Source: an uncultured Ruminiclostridium sp.
GTDB lineage: Bacteria > Bacillota > Clostridia > Oscillospirales > Ruminococcaceae
NCBI GenBank assembly: GCA_947627695.1
Contig: CANQXF010000004.1
Location: 1-64,000, forward strand
Direction: 5' to 3'
Length of the DNA: 64,000 nt
The position numbers and the translations under genes were made by a program. Below the pieces are notes generated by a model. It did not search any database and had not been told where the DNA came from. It saw only the letters and a program-made list of their open reading frames with translations. This document shows, piece by piece, positions 1 through 9,441 of this stretch; position 1 is the stretch's first letter, and every line of letters begins with the position of its first letter.

Positions 1-122
1 AGTGTGGGGGCGGGAGGGTGGGGCGCTGGCGTGAGGCTGGTATGCACCACACAAAAGTGAAAAGCTGTGATAAAACGCTCTCCCAAATCACCACTTTCCA
101 AACCAAGCCCGTGCAAGCCCAA
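1..122. repeat. G-family intergenic repeat, cut by window edge
   Basis: The stretch shares the run GGGTGGGGCGCTGGCGTG, then ACACAAAAGTG, then AAGCCCGTG with copies near 1.84, 5.22 and 57.59 kb. It lies downstream of atpD and is followed by a heptamer arm at 145-178. The copy is truncated by the start of the window. No gene is seen here; atpC would be expected further left. Confidence 0.8.
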
Positions 123-144
123 CAATCAACCCTATAATTCAATT

Positions 145-2008
<1,864 letters not shown>

Positions 2009-2012
<4 letters not shown>

Positions 2013-2860
2013 ATCGCATTCGCCCCCGACACTATCTCATTTATCTCATTTGTTATCTTCTCCTGCCTTGCCCTGTTGTACTTCAGGGTCAGCTCGTCGG
2101 TCATTTTCTCCGCATTGTCGGTGGCGTTTTCCATAGCGTTGCGCCTTGCCGCCTGCTCCGAGGCAAAGGATTCATTCAGCGCACAGTAGATAAGGCTCAT
2201 TGCAAACTTCGGCACAAGCCTGTCAAACACCGCCTCGGGGGACGGGTCGTAGTTTATCAGCGTGGGATATTCCTCGTCATCGTCGCTGTCAATGGGCAGG
2301 ATAGGCATTGACATAGGGTCCTGCACCAGCGGCGACACAAAGGCGGTAAAGAATATCTTCACTTCGTCCGCCTCGCCGTTTTTGTACATATTTATCGCTA
2401 TGTTGGCAATATCGCCGCAGTCGGCAGTCTTGGCGCTTTCCGCAAGCAAGGGGTACCTTCCCGCTATGGGAAAATCCCGCTTTTCAAAAAACTCCACCGC
2501 CTTGCGCCCTATCGCTATGATATGTGGCTTGTTTTCGTCGCCCTCGCAGTCGGCAAGGACGGACTTCAGCAGGTTGCCGTTATAGCCGCCCGCAAGTCCC
2601 CTGTCCCCCGCAATAACGATGAAAAGGCGGTTCTTTATCTCCCGCTTTTCCGTAAAGTCGGAGGAAAAGTCCTTTCTGGTGTGAGCTATCTCCGTCATCA
2701 TCTCATACAGCTTCTCAAAGTAGGGTGCGCCTGTTTCCGCCTTTTCACGGGCACGGCGCAGCTTGCTGGACGCTACCAGCTCCATAGCCTTGGTTATCTG
2801 CATAGTGGAGGCGACGCTTTTTATACGGCGCTTTATCGCCTTCATATTTCCCGACGCCAT
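2009..2860 (-). CDS. atpG: ATP synthase F1 gamma subunit
   Basis: Central rotor stalk of F1, coupling c-ring rotation to catalysis. The N-terminus (IKRRIKSVASTMQITKAMEL) and C-terminus (KYNRARQEKITNEINEIV) are the two family-defining coiled-coil helices. Length (283 aa) is normal. The start ATG follows a TGAGG about 7 nt upstream and lies only 19 nt after a 40-aa membrane peptide gene. The stop TAG directly abuts heptamer units (TAGTTGAGAG). Confidence 0.97.
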
Positions 2861-2879
2861 AGTTAAACCTCAGATAATA

Positions 2880-3002
2880 TCAATAGTATTTTTTGGGAGG
2901 GAATATCTCTTCCTTGTTGAGTATGAGCAGAATGTTGAACGCAAGGTTCAGCGCAGCAATAGCCAGCGCAACGATGCTTATTGCAAGAGCAGCCTTTTTC
3001 AT
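2880..3002 (-). CDS. 40-aa membrane peptide between atpA and atpG (not in ORF track)
   Basis: Translating the minus strand gives a 40-residue ORF. It starts MKKAALAISIVALAIAALNL, continues through one hydrophobic helix, and ends KEEIFPPKKYY before TGA. An AGGAA Shine-Dalgarno sits 6 nt before the ATG, and the stop is 19 nt before the atpG start, so it is well placed for translation in the operon. A single-pass membrane peptide with a charged C-terminal tail is predicted. No standard F-type subunit is encoded here and I do not recognise a family. It could be a small ATP synthase-associated peptide or an unrelated passenger. Confidence 0.6.
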   Translation of the reverse strand: MKKAALAISIVALAIAALNLAFNILLILNKEEIFPPKKYY

Positions 3003-3050
3003 GTGTGGTTCCTTTCTTACAGTTGAATGTTTACGGTGAACGGGGAGAGG

Positions 3051-3242
3051 TTACAGTTGACAGTGTACAGTGTACAGTTGACAGTTGTGGTGTCCGCTTC
3101 GCGGACGGATTTGAAATGACAGGTGCAAATTCGCAGGTGGCAATTCAAAATCCGTTTTTCGCCAAAGGCGAAAAACTCCACAACTGTACACTGTACACTG
3201 TCAACTGTCAACTGTCAGTTGTGCACTGTCAACTATCAGTTT
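3051..3242. repeat. Heptamer element, short-hairpin core
   Basis: The left arm is ACAGTTGACAGTGTACAGTG and more. A small hairpin TCCGCTTCGCGGA follows, then a core related to TTTGAAATGACAGGTGC. A second hairpin TTTTTCGCCAAAGGCGAAAA follows, then CCACAAC and the inverted arm TGTACACTGTACACTGTCAA. The whole is a long imperfect palindrome in the gap between the 82-aa ORF and the 40-aa peptide. Confidence 0.9.
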
Positions 3243-3247
3243 TCCAA

Positions 3248-3496
3248 TTATTTGCTGAATTTGTATACCTTTTCGGGATTTTCCTCCGCAAAGGCGGCGA
3301 CCTTTTCAAGCTCGGCTGCCGCCCTGTCCTCCTCCGCAAAAAATGCGCAGGAAACGCCTGTCAGCGCAGCAGAAGCGGTGCTTTCGGAATAGGCGGTTAT
3401 CACCCACTTCTTATCCTTTCCGCCGCCGATATTTTTGTTTATGCTGAAAAATTTTGCGTCCACAAAATTTTTCTTTTCACAGTCCATTATCCACAT
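3248..3496 (-). CDS. Unknown 82-aa protein in the atp operon
   Basis: Small soluble acidic protein encoded 14 nt after atpA, with a GGGGG Shine-Dalgarno-like run about 9 nt before the ATG. No membrane segment or signal peptide is visible. The N-terminal half has MDCEKKNFVDAKFFSINKN and a GGGKDKKW stretch; the C-terminal half is an Ala/Glu-rich predicted helix (EEDRAAAELEKVAAFAEENP). I do not recognise the family. Its place between alpha and gamma suggests co-expression with F1, but no function can be assigned. An internal start at the second Met (MDCEKK) is possible. Confidence 0.7.
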   Translation of the reverse strand: MWIMDCEKKNFVDAKFFSINKNIGGGKDKKWVITAYSESTASAALTGVSCAFFAEEDRAAAELEKVAAFAEENPEKVYKFSK

Positions 3497-3510
3497 GGCT
3501 TTATTCCCCC

Positions 3511-5025
3511 TTAATTATTCCCCGCAAATTCTGCGGCGAACTCGGTGAGGGCGGCTTTCAGCTTTTCCTCGTTTTCGGGGGAAAGGACCTTTTCCTTTGC
3601 TATCCCCTCAGGTATCTCGCTGTAACGGCTGTGCATACGCTCAAGAAGGTCGTGCTGATATTCCGCCGTCTTTTCCTTGGGTATATCCTTGAGATAATTG
3701 TTGATAACAGCGTAGATGACTATTACCTGGTCCTCCACCGCCATAGGCGTGTTCTGGGGCTGTTTCAGCACCTCAACGATACGCTCGCCCTTGGCAAGTC
3801 TTGCCTTGGTATCGGCGTCAAGGTCAGAGCCGAACTGGGAGAACGCCTGCAATTCCCTGTACTGGGAATATTCCAGCTTCAACGTGCCCGACACCTTTTT
3901 CATCGCCTTTATCTGGGCGTTGCCGCCTACACGGGAAACGGAAATGCCGGGGTTCACAGCAGGTCTTATGCCGCTGTTGAAAAGCTCAGTTTCAAGAAAT
4001 ATCTGTCCGTCGGTGATCGAAATTACATTCGTAGGAATATACGCCGAAACGTCACCCGCCTGAGTTTCGATTATGGGAAGTGCGGTTAAGGATCCTCCCC
4101 CGTACTCCTCCGTCAGGTTGGCGGCACGCTCTAAAAGTCTTGAATGGAGATAGAACACGTCGCCGGGGTACGCCTCACGTCCCGGCGGTCTTTTCAGGAG
4201 CAGGGAGAGCGTTCTGTACGCTACAGCGTGCTTTGACAGGTCGTCGTAAACGATAAGCACATCTTTCCCCTTTTCCATAAAGTATTCGCCCATAGCGCAG
4301 CCCGAATAGGGCGCAATATATTGCAGCGGCGCAAGGTCGGAGGCGGCGGCTGATACCACGATAGTATAATCCATCGCTCCCGCCGATTTAAGCTGTTCCA
4401 CAACGGTGGCAACAGTTGACGCCTTTTGACCTATTGCAACATAAATGCAGTATACGCCTGTGTTTTTCTGATTTATTATAGTATCTATGGCGATAGACGT
4501 CTTGCCCGTCTGTCTGTCGCCTATGATAAGCTCACGCTGACCTCTGCCTATGGGTATCATACTGTCTATCGCTTTGATACCTGTTTGCAGGGGCACGCTT
4601 ACAGGTTCTCTTGTGATTATTCCCGGAGCTATCCTTTCAATAGGGCGGCGCTCCTGAGTCAGTATCGCTCCGCCGCCGTCTATGGGCTGACCCAGCGGGT
4701 TCAGAACTCTGCCTAAAAGCTCCTCACCCACGGGGACGGAGATGATATTTCCCGTTCTTTTGACAACTGAGCCTTCCTTTATATCGTCGTCGGGACCCAG
4801 CATTACTGCGCCCACGGAGCCTTGCTCCAGGTTCAGCGCCATACACTGCACGCCGTTTTCAAACTGTAAAAGTTCATTGAGCATACAGTTTTCCAGGCCG
4901 TGGATATTCACGATACCGTCGCCTGCGGTGATGACTGTTCCCGTATCGGTGAGGGAGATCTTGCTGTCAAATTCTTTTATTCGGTTTTTAAGTATTGCGG
5001 TTATTTCGTCAGGACGAAGATTCAT
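3511..5025 (-). CDS. atpA: ATP synthase F1 alpha subunit
   Basis: Non-catalytic nucleotide-binding subunit alternating with beta in the F1 hexamer. It has the Walker [10 protein letters not shown] near residue 170, the Walker B region [17 protein letters not shown], and the [13 protein letters not shown] segment that carries the conserved arginine finger. The N-terminus [16 protein letters not shown] is standard and the 504-aa length is normal. The upstream gap to atpH is 363 bp and filled with composite repeats, unusually long for an atp operon. A weak GGGG Shine-Dalgarno lies about 7 nt before the ATG. Confidence 0.98.
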   Translation of the reverse strand: MNLRPDEITAILKNRIKEFDSKISLTDTGTVITAGDGIVNIHGLENCMLNELLQFENGVQCMALNLEQGSVGAVMLGPDDDIKEGSVVKRTGNIISVPVGEELLGRVLNPLGQPIDGGGAILTQERRPIERIAPGIITREPVSVPLQTGIKAIDSMIPIGRGQRELIIGDRQTGKTSIAIDTIINQKNTGVYCIYVAIGQKASTVATVVEQLKSAGAMDYTIVVSAAASDLAPLQYIAPYSGCAMGEYFMEKGKDVLIVYDDLSKHAVAYRTLSLLLKRPPGREAYPGDVFYLHSRLLERAANLTEEYGGGSLTALPIIETQAGDVSAYIPTNVISITDGQIFLETELFNSGIRPAVNPGISVSRVGGNAQIKAMKKVSGTLKLEYSQYRELQAFSQFGSDLDADTKARLAKGERIVEVLKQPQNTPMAVEDQVIVIYAVINNYLKDIPKEKTAEYQHDLLERMHSRYSEIPEGIAKEKVLSPENEEKLKAALTEFAAEFAGNN

Positions 5026-5037
5026 AGTAAAACCCCG

Positions 5038-5404
5038 TATAGTTGTTAGTTTTTGGTTATTAGTAGTTAGTTATTTTAAAATAAAAAGCGAGCGTTAGCG
5101 AGTAGAAAAAGTTTTTGAAAGAGAGTCTGAGAGGAAAATTTTTTCCAAAAATTTTCCTTTCAGAGGGCGGGAGCTTGGCAGTGCACAGTGTAAAGTGAAA
5201 AGTGAAAAGTTATGGGTGAAGGGAAGGGTGTGGGGGTGGGAGGGTGGGGCGCTGGCGTGAAACTGGTATGCACAACACAAAAGTGAAAAGCTGTGATACC
5301 CGTTCTCCAAAAGCACCGCTTTCCAAACCAAGCCCGTGAAAGTATCATGGTAAACCCCATAATTCAGTTAACTGTGCACTCTGCACTCTTAACTTTCAAC
5401 TTCC
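5038..5404. repeat. Composite K-G repeat with heptamer arms, atpH-atpA gap
   Basis: This 363-bp gap has no gene. It repeats the architecture of 1600-2012: arm (5040-5066), K unit (5072-5175), G unit (5222-5345), arm (5364-5404). The K unit shares an unbroken run, including GAAAGAGAGTCTGAGAGG, with the first copy. The right arm covers the atpH stop. Confidence 0.85.
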
Positions 5405-5931
5405 AACAAGCTGTCCCTCAAATTCTCCAGCTTAGTCTTCACGCTTCCGTCAAGCCTTGTATCGCCATAGTCGGCGATTATGCCGCCCATAATGCTTTTG
5501 TCGGTCTTTTCCGTCATAATTATCTCTTTTCCGATAATTTCCGACATTTTTCCCCTTATTTTTTCCCGCTGTTCGGCGGTCAGAGGGAACGCAGAGGTAA
5601 CGGTTATCTCAGCAACGCCCAGCTTTTCGTTGCAAAGTGAGCAAAACCGCCTGCATATCTGAGCAAATTCGCTCCACCTTTTCCCCTCGGTGAGAACGCA
5701 GAGGAAGTTGAACATGGTCCGTGATACCTTGCCCTCAAAGGCTTCCCGTATCACCGACAGCTTTTCCTCAAAGGAAACGGTGGGAGCGTTCATCAGCTTC
5801 ACAAAGCCGTCTGCCTGGGATACAGCCGTCTGCACGGCTCGTATCTCCTCTTTCGCCTGCTGTAAGGATTCGCCGTTTTCTTCAAGCGCAGCTAAAAGAG
5901 CGTCGGAATAATTTCTCTCAACTGAATCCAT
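5389..5931 (-). CDS. atpH: ATP synthase F1 delta subunit
   Basis: Peripheral-stalk protein (OSCP type) linking subunit b to the top of F1. The 180-aa length fits. The N-terminal helical domain starts VERNYSDALLAALEENG, and the C-terminal part has the family signature DKSIMGGIIADYGDTRLDGS. It starts 3 nt after the atpF stop, so the two are probably translationally coupled. The stop codon TAA is part of a heptamer array (AAAGTTAAGAGTGC). Confidence 0.96.
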   Translation of the reverse strand: MDSVERNYSDALLAALEENGESLQQAKEEIRAVQTAVSQADGFVKLMNAPTVSFEEKLSVIREAFEGKVSRTMFNFLCVLTEGKRWSEFAQICRRFCSLCNEKLGVAEITVTSAFPLTAEQREKIRGKMSEIIGKEIIMTEKTDKSIMGGIIADYGDTRLDGSVKTKLENLRDSLLEVES

Positions 5932-5934
5932 AGG

Positions 5935-6468
5935 TCATTCCTCGCTTTTTCCCACGTTGACGATAAAGCTGTCTATCAGGCGGGCGTTGTCCTCTTCGCT
6001 TATCTCTTTTTCGCAGACCTTTGAGGCGGCAAGCACCACTACCTCGGATATCTGATCCTTCACCTCGTTAAGCGCACGGCGCTTTTCCAGCTCGATGCTC
6101 TCCTGCGCCTGTTGTTTCATACGGGCGGCGGCCTGGTTTGCCTCGGCGATTATCTCCGCCTCACGGTCGGACGCCTTCTTTACTGCGGCGGCAACTATCT
6201 GCTCCGCCTGAGCGTTGGACTGCTCCAGCTTTTCGGTATATTCCGCCTTCACCTGCTCCGCCTCCTGCTTTGCCGCTTCAGCGGCGTCCATTTCGGCGTT
6301 TATCGTCTCCCTGCGCTTGTCCATCACCGCCATTACCTTGTTATGCAGTAAAAAGCGGTACAGCAGGAAGATTATCAGCGTGTTTATCAGGGTGAAAACT
6401 ATGGTGTCGGGATTTATGTCCACAAAGGGGAGATAGGTCTGCGTGCTTTCCGCAAGCAAATTAAACAT
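5935..6468 (-). CDS. atpF: ATP synthase F0 subunit b
   Basis: Peripheral-stalk membrane subunit. One N-terminal membrane helix (TIVFTLINTLIIFLLYRFLL) is followed by a long, highly charged Ala/Glu/Lys coiled coil. The ORF track begins 15 bases further upstream. I prefer the ATG of MFNLLAES because GGAG lies 8 nt before it, giving 177 aa. It starts 16 nt after the atpE stop. Confidence 0.95.
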   Translation of the reverse strand: MFNLLAESTQTYLPFVDINPDTIVFTLINTLIIFLLYRFLLHNKVMAVMDKRRETINAEMDAAEAAKQEAEQVKAEYTEKLEQSNAQAEQIVAAAVKKASDREAEIIAEANQAAARMKQQAQESIELEKRRALNEVKDQISEVVVLAASKVCEKEISEEDNARLIDSFIVNVGKSEE

Positions 6469-6484
6469 ATCAAGACTCCTCAAG

Positions 6485-6811
<327 letters not shown>

Positions 6812-6833
6812 TTATTTGAAACCACGGGTTTCA

Positions 6834-6991
6834 ATTGACAGTTGACAGTGTACAGTGTACAGTTGACAGTTGTGGTGTCCGCTTCGCGGACGGATTTGAA
6901 ATGACAGGTACAAATTTGCAGGCGGCAATCCTAAATCCATCGCCGCAGGCGATACCACAACTGTACACTGTACACTGTCAACTTTCAACTG
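6834..6991. repeat. Heptamer element, short-hairpin core
   Basis: The element lies between atpB and atpE. Both heptamer arms are present. They enclose the hairpin TCCGCTTCGCGGA, the core GACAGGTACAAATTTGCAGG, and the hairpin ATCGCCGCAGGCGAT. The right arm covers the atpB stop (ACAGTTGAAAG on the minus strand). Confidence 0.9.
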
Positions 6992-7728
6992 TTATCTACT
7001 TCCGCCATTGCAACATAGCTCATGGTCAGCGTAACGAAGATGTACGCCTGAACTACCGAGGAGAAAAGGTCGAAGTAAAGGGAAAGTATGGCGGGAACGC
7101 CTATGCTGGGAAGTCCGTAGGCGAAGCTGCCAAGTGCGAAATAAACAAGTCCGCCGATGACCATTCCCGAAACGATATTTCCGAAATGACGGAGCGCCTG
7201 CGACATAGGGTTCGCTATCTCTCCGATTATGTTAAAGGGGAGCATAAAGGGTAAAGGCTCGATAAAGCTCTTGAAATAGCCCTTTACGCCGCCTGTCTTT
7301 CCACGGTTGAACTGAACGAGAATAAACGTGATTATCGCCCATGCTCCCACAACAGAGATGTCGGCGGTGGGCGCCCGCAGTCCCAAAAGTCCCATAAGGC
7401 TGGACACCATCGAAAAGCAGAAAAGCGCTCCGATATAAGGGGTGTATTTTTTGTAGCTTATGCCCATGGAATCGTTCACCATGCCGCTGAATGTGGTAAC
7501 GATATATTCCGCTATCACCTGCCGCCTTGAGGTGGGACGGACCTTCAGATTTCTTCCCAGAACGAAGAACAGCACGCCCAGGATAAGCATAACTATCCAC
7601 TCTACCACAACGGATTCGGACAAAACGACGGTGAAGCCGAAAAGCTGAAATTCCGCCGATTTAAGCGCTCCGCTGACGGAAAAGCTCTCTGCCAGCAGCA
7701 TATTCCCCGTTATGTTCACAGCCGTCAC
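6985..7728 (-). CDS. atpB: ATP synthase F0 subunit a
   Basis: Membrane stator subunit forming the ion half-channels. Several hydrophobic helices are visible, and the essential arginine lies in SQALRHFGNIVSGMVIGG. The last helix region reads FSSVVQAYIFVTLTMSYVA. The GTG at 7728 overlaps the atpI stop by 4 bp (GTGA). A second in-frame GTG at 7719 has AAAGGAA 9 nt before it and may be the true start. Length (about 247 aa) is normal. The stop TGA is within the heptamer arm. Confidence 0.96.
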   Translation of the reverse strand: MTAVNITGNMLLAESFSVSGALKSAEFQLFGFTVVLSESVVVEWIVMLILGVLFFVLGRNLKVRPTSRRQVIAEYIVTTFSGMVNDSMGISYKKYTPYIGALFCFSMVSSLMGLLGLRAPTADISVVGAWAIITFILVQFNRGKTGGVKGYFKSFIEPLPFMLPFNIIGEIANPMSQALRHFGNIVSGMVIGGLVYFALGSFAYGLPSIGVPAILSLYFDLFSSVVQAYIFVTLTMSYVAMAEVDNS

Positions 7729-8147
7729 TTCCTTTCGCTGTAATTTTTATCGGGATCTTTCATAAATACATACGTCAGTGTGTAATAAATTTTCGGTATG
7801 AATAAAGGTAAAAAGGTAGGGATAATGTCTATCAGCTTGAAATAAAGCCCCGCTATAATTACCGCTGCCAGCCCCAGATACCTTGCCCCGTAGGACAGGT
7901 TAGCGGAAAAGCGTCCCTGCTTGGCGTTCGCTTTAGCCACGACGCTTGCCGCCGACGCTCCCGCAAGGATAAAGTTGGCGATACAAAGGGCGTTTCCCAG
8001 AAAAAGCCCCGTGAACGCTCTCCACGTCAGCCCCTGAAACGCTCCGTAAAGGGCAAGCCCCATAAGGATAATACCGTTTATTATCAGAAATGCGGGGAGC
8101 ATATTTTTAAGTTCCCCGTAAGCGGGGTTGGTAAGCTTATGTTTCAT
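7725..8147 (-). CDS. atpI: ATP synthase subunit I
   Basis: Small membrane protein with about four hydrophobic segments (for example AFLIINGIILMGLALYGAF and LGLAAVIIAGLYFKLIDIIP). Its position before atpB fits AtpI, which assists c-ring assembly. The ORF track extends upstream through a heptamer element. I start at MKHKLTNPAYGEL (ATG at 8147, 140 aa) because the upstream residues are translated repeat. No clear Shine-Dalgarno is seen, possibly because the element sits 20 bp upstream. Family assignment is by position and topology. Confidence 0.8.
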   Translation of the reverse strand: MKHKLTNPAYGELKNMLPAFLIINGIILMGLALYGAFQGLTWRAFTGLFLGNALCIANFILAGASAASVVAKANAKQGRFSANLSYGARYLGLAAVIIAGLYFKLIDIIPTFLPLFIPKIYYTLTYVFMKDPDKNYSERK

Positions 8148-8168
8148 AGAAATAAAAACGAAATAGCA

Positions 8169-8322
8169 GAGTTGACAGTGTACAGTTGACAGTTGACAGT
8201 TGTGGAGTCCGCTTCGCGGACGGATTTGAAATGACAGGTACAAATTTGCAGGCGGCAATCCTAAATCAATCGCCGCAGGCGATACCACAACTGTACACTG
8301 TACACTGTACACTGTCAACTGT
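8169..8322. repeat. Heptamer element, short-hairpin core
   Basis: The element fills the atpZ-atpI gap, with both arms and the same core as the 6834 copy. The right arm supplies the atpZ stop: the gene ends TTT TAC AGT TGA on the minus strand, continuing as heptamers. Confidence 0.9.
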
Positions 8323-8593
8323 AAAAGTCGTGGTCTTTAACGTCGTGCTTCAGCTTGGAATTCGGGTCGTCCTCGTCTTTTCCGTATTTTTTCATCAGCT
8401 TTGCAAGATAAGTTCCCACCGAGGAGATCATCGTGCCTATCCCTAAGATAACGAAAATTATCATCAGCCACGAGGGGAGGGAAAACCGTTCGATAAGCCA
8501 CGAGCCGCCCCAGATGAACAGCAGGAGAGGAGCAATAACCATAAATCCCACCTGACTCACCACGGCGTAGACGGAAAAGGGATTTTCTTTCAT
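8315..8593 (-). CDS. AtpZ/AtpI-family small membrane protein
   Basis: A 92-aa protein with two membrane helices (VGFMVIAPLLLFIWGGSWLI and WLMIIFVILGIGTMISSVGT) joined by a short loop, and a charged C-terminal tail. This is the topology of the AtpZ/AtpI family at the head of many clostridial ATP synthase operons. Its ATG overlaps the upstream gene's TGA by one base (TGATG). The last residues FYS come from the heptamer arm. Confidence 0.8.
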   Translation of the reverse strand: MKENPFSVYAVVSQVGFMVIAPLLLFIWGGSWLIERFSLPSWLMIIFVILGIGTMISSVGTYLAKLMKKYGKDEDDPNSKLKHDVKDHDFYS

Positions 8594-9234
8594 CAGTATA
8601 CCAGCTCGGTGAGCTTCCAGACGCCGTTTTCCCGTTCCATAGTCATTTCCTTGTTCACCTTTTCGTTGGTGGTCTTATCGGTGAGGGTAAGCTCTAACTT
8701 GCACTCGCTTTCGGAAATAGGGGTGCAGACGTACTGGAGCTGTCCCTCCCACAATGGGTCGGGGTCGGAGGGCGTGAACTCTGCGGAAAGTCCCAGAACG
8801 CCGTTGTCGTCGCCGTAAACAACGCCCTTTCCAAACGGGTCGGAAAGCACCTTGACTGCCGCCGCCTCGGTGTAGGTGTTTCTCACCAGCTCCGACCAGT
8901 CGGCAAAGGTCTTGAATTCATCGCTTATGCAGGTGTAGAAGCCGTCCTCGGGCTTGTTGCCGTAAGGCTCCTCCTCCACGTTCATGCCCATAGTGAGCAG
9001 GCAGTATATCTTGTAGTTGTCCTGAACAAGGCGGTAAGCCTCTTTCTCAGTTTCATCTATAAGCTCCTGAGAGGGAGCGAATTTTTCCTCGGTAGTAGTA
9101 ACGTCCCCCTCGCCGCCGCTGTTAGCGCCCGAAAAGGTCCAGATGAGGAAAATTACTGCGGCTATTGCAAGGACCGCCGCTATAACGGTTATTATAATAA
9201 CGGAAACGTCCTGTTTTTTCTTTTTGGCAGCCAT
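8593..9234 (-). CDS. Single-pass membrane protein heading the atp operon
   Basis: A 213-aa protein of unknown function. A short lysine-rich N-terminus (MAAKKKKQDVS) is followed by one hydrophobic helix (VIIITVIAAVLAIAAVIFLI). An extracellular domain rich in Glu, Thr and Asp follows, with a C-terminal segment resembling small NTF2-like or lipocalin-like accessory domains (ELTLTDKTTNEKVNKEMTME). It is the first gene after the operon promoter, with an AAGGAGAT Shine-Dalgarno 5 nt before ATG. It overlaps atpZ by one base, so it is very likely co-transcribed with the ATP synthase. Confidence 0.75.
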   Translation of the reverse strand: MAAKKKKQDVSVIIITVIAAVLAIAAVIFLIWTFSGANSGGEGDVTTTEEKFAPSQELIDETEKEAYRLVQDNYKIYCLLTMGMNVEEEPYGNKPEDGFYTCISDEFKTFADWSELVRNTYTEAAAVKVLSDPFGKGVVYGDDNGVLGLSAEFTPSDPDPLWEGQLQYVCTPISESECKLELTLTDKTTNEKVNKEMTMERENGVWKLTELVY

Positions 9235-9288
9235 CGTTATCTCCTTACAGTTGTTCTGTTTTATTTTTGTTCACACTATATAAATATT

Positions 9289-9317
9289 ATTATACAATAT
9301 GTGGGAAAAAATTTCAA
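9289..9317 (-). promoter_or_regulatory. Sigma-A promoter of the atp operon
   Basis: On the minus strand TTGAAA is separated by 17 bp from a perfect TATAAT. It lies about 55 bp upstream of the first gene of the ATP synthase operon. Confidence 0.85.
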
Positions 9318-9373
9318 GTAGCAACGGTAAAATTTCACTCCATTTCACCTGAAATTCACAAAGCCGCGTATTT

Positions 9374-9403
9374 TTGCATTTTTCCGCCTGCGGGGGAGAT
9401 AAT
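9374..9403 (+). promoter_or_regulatory. Possible promoter of the GH94 gene
   Basis: TTGCAT, 18 bp, GATAAT on the plus strand, 38 bp before the ATG at 9442. It is only a fair match. Confidence 0.4.
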
Positions 9404-9441
9404 ACAAGGTGAATATCCCTTTCAGGAAAGGAAAATCACAA

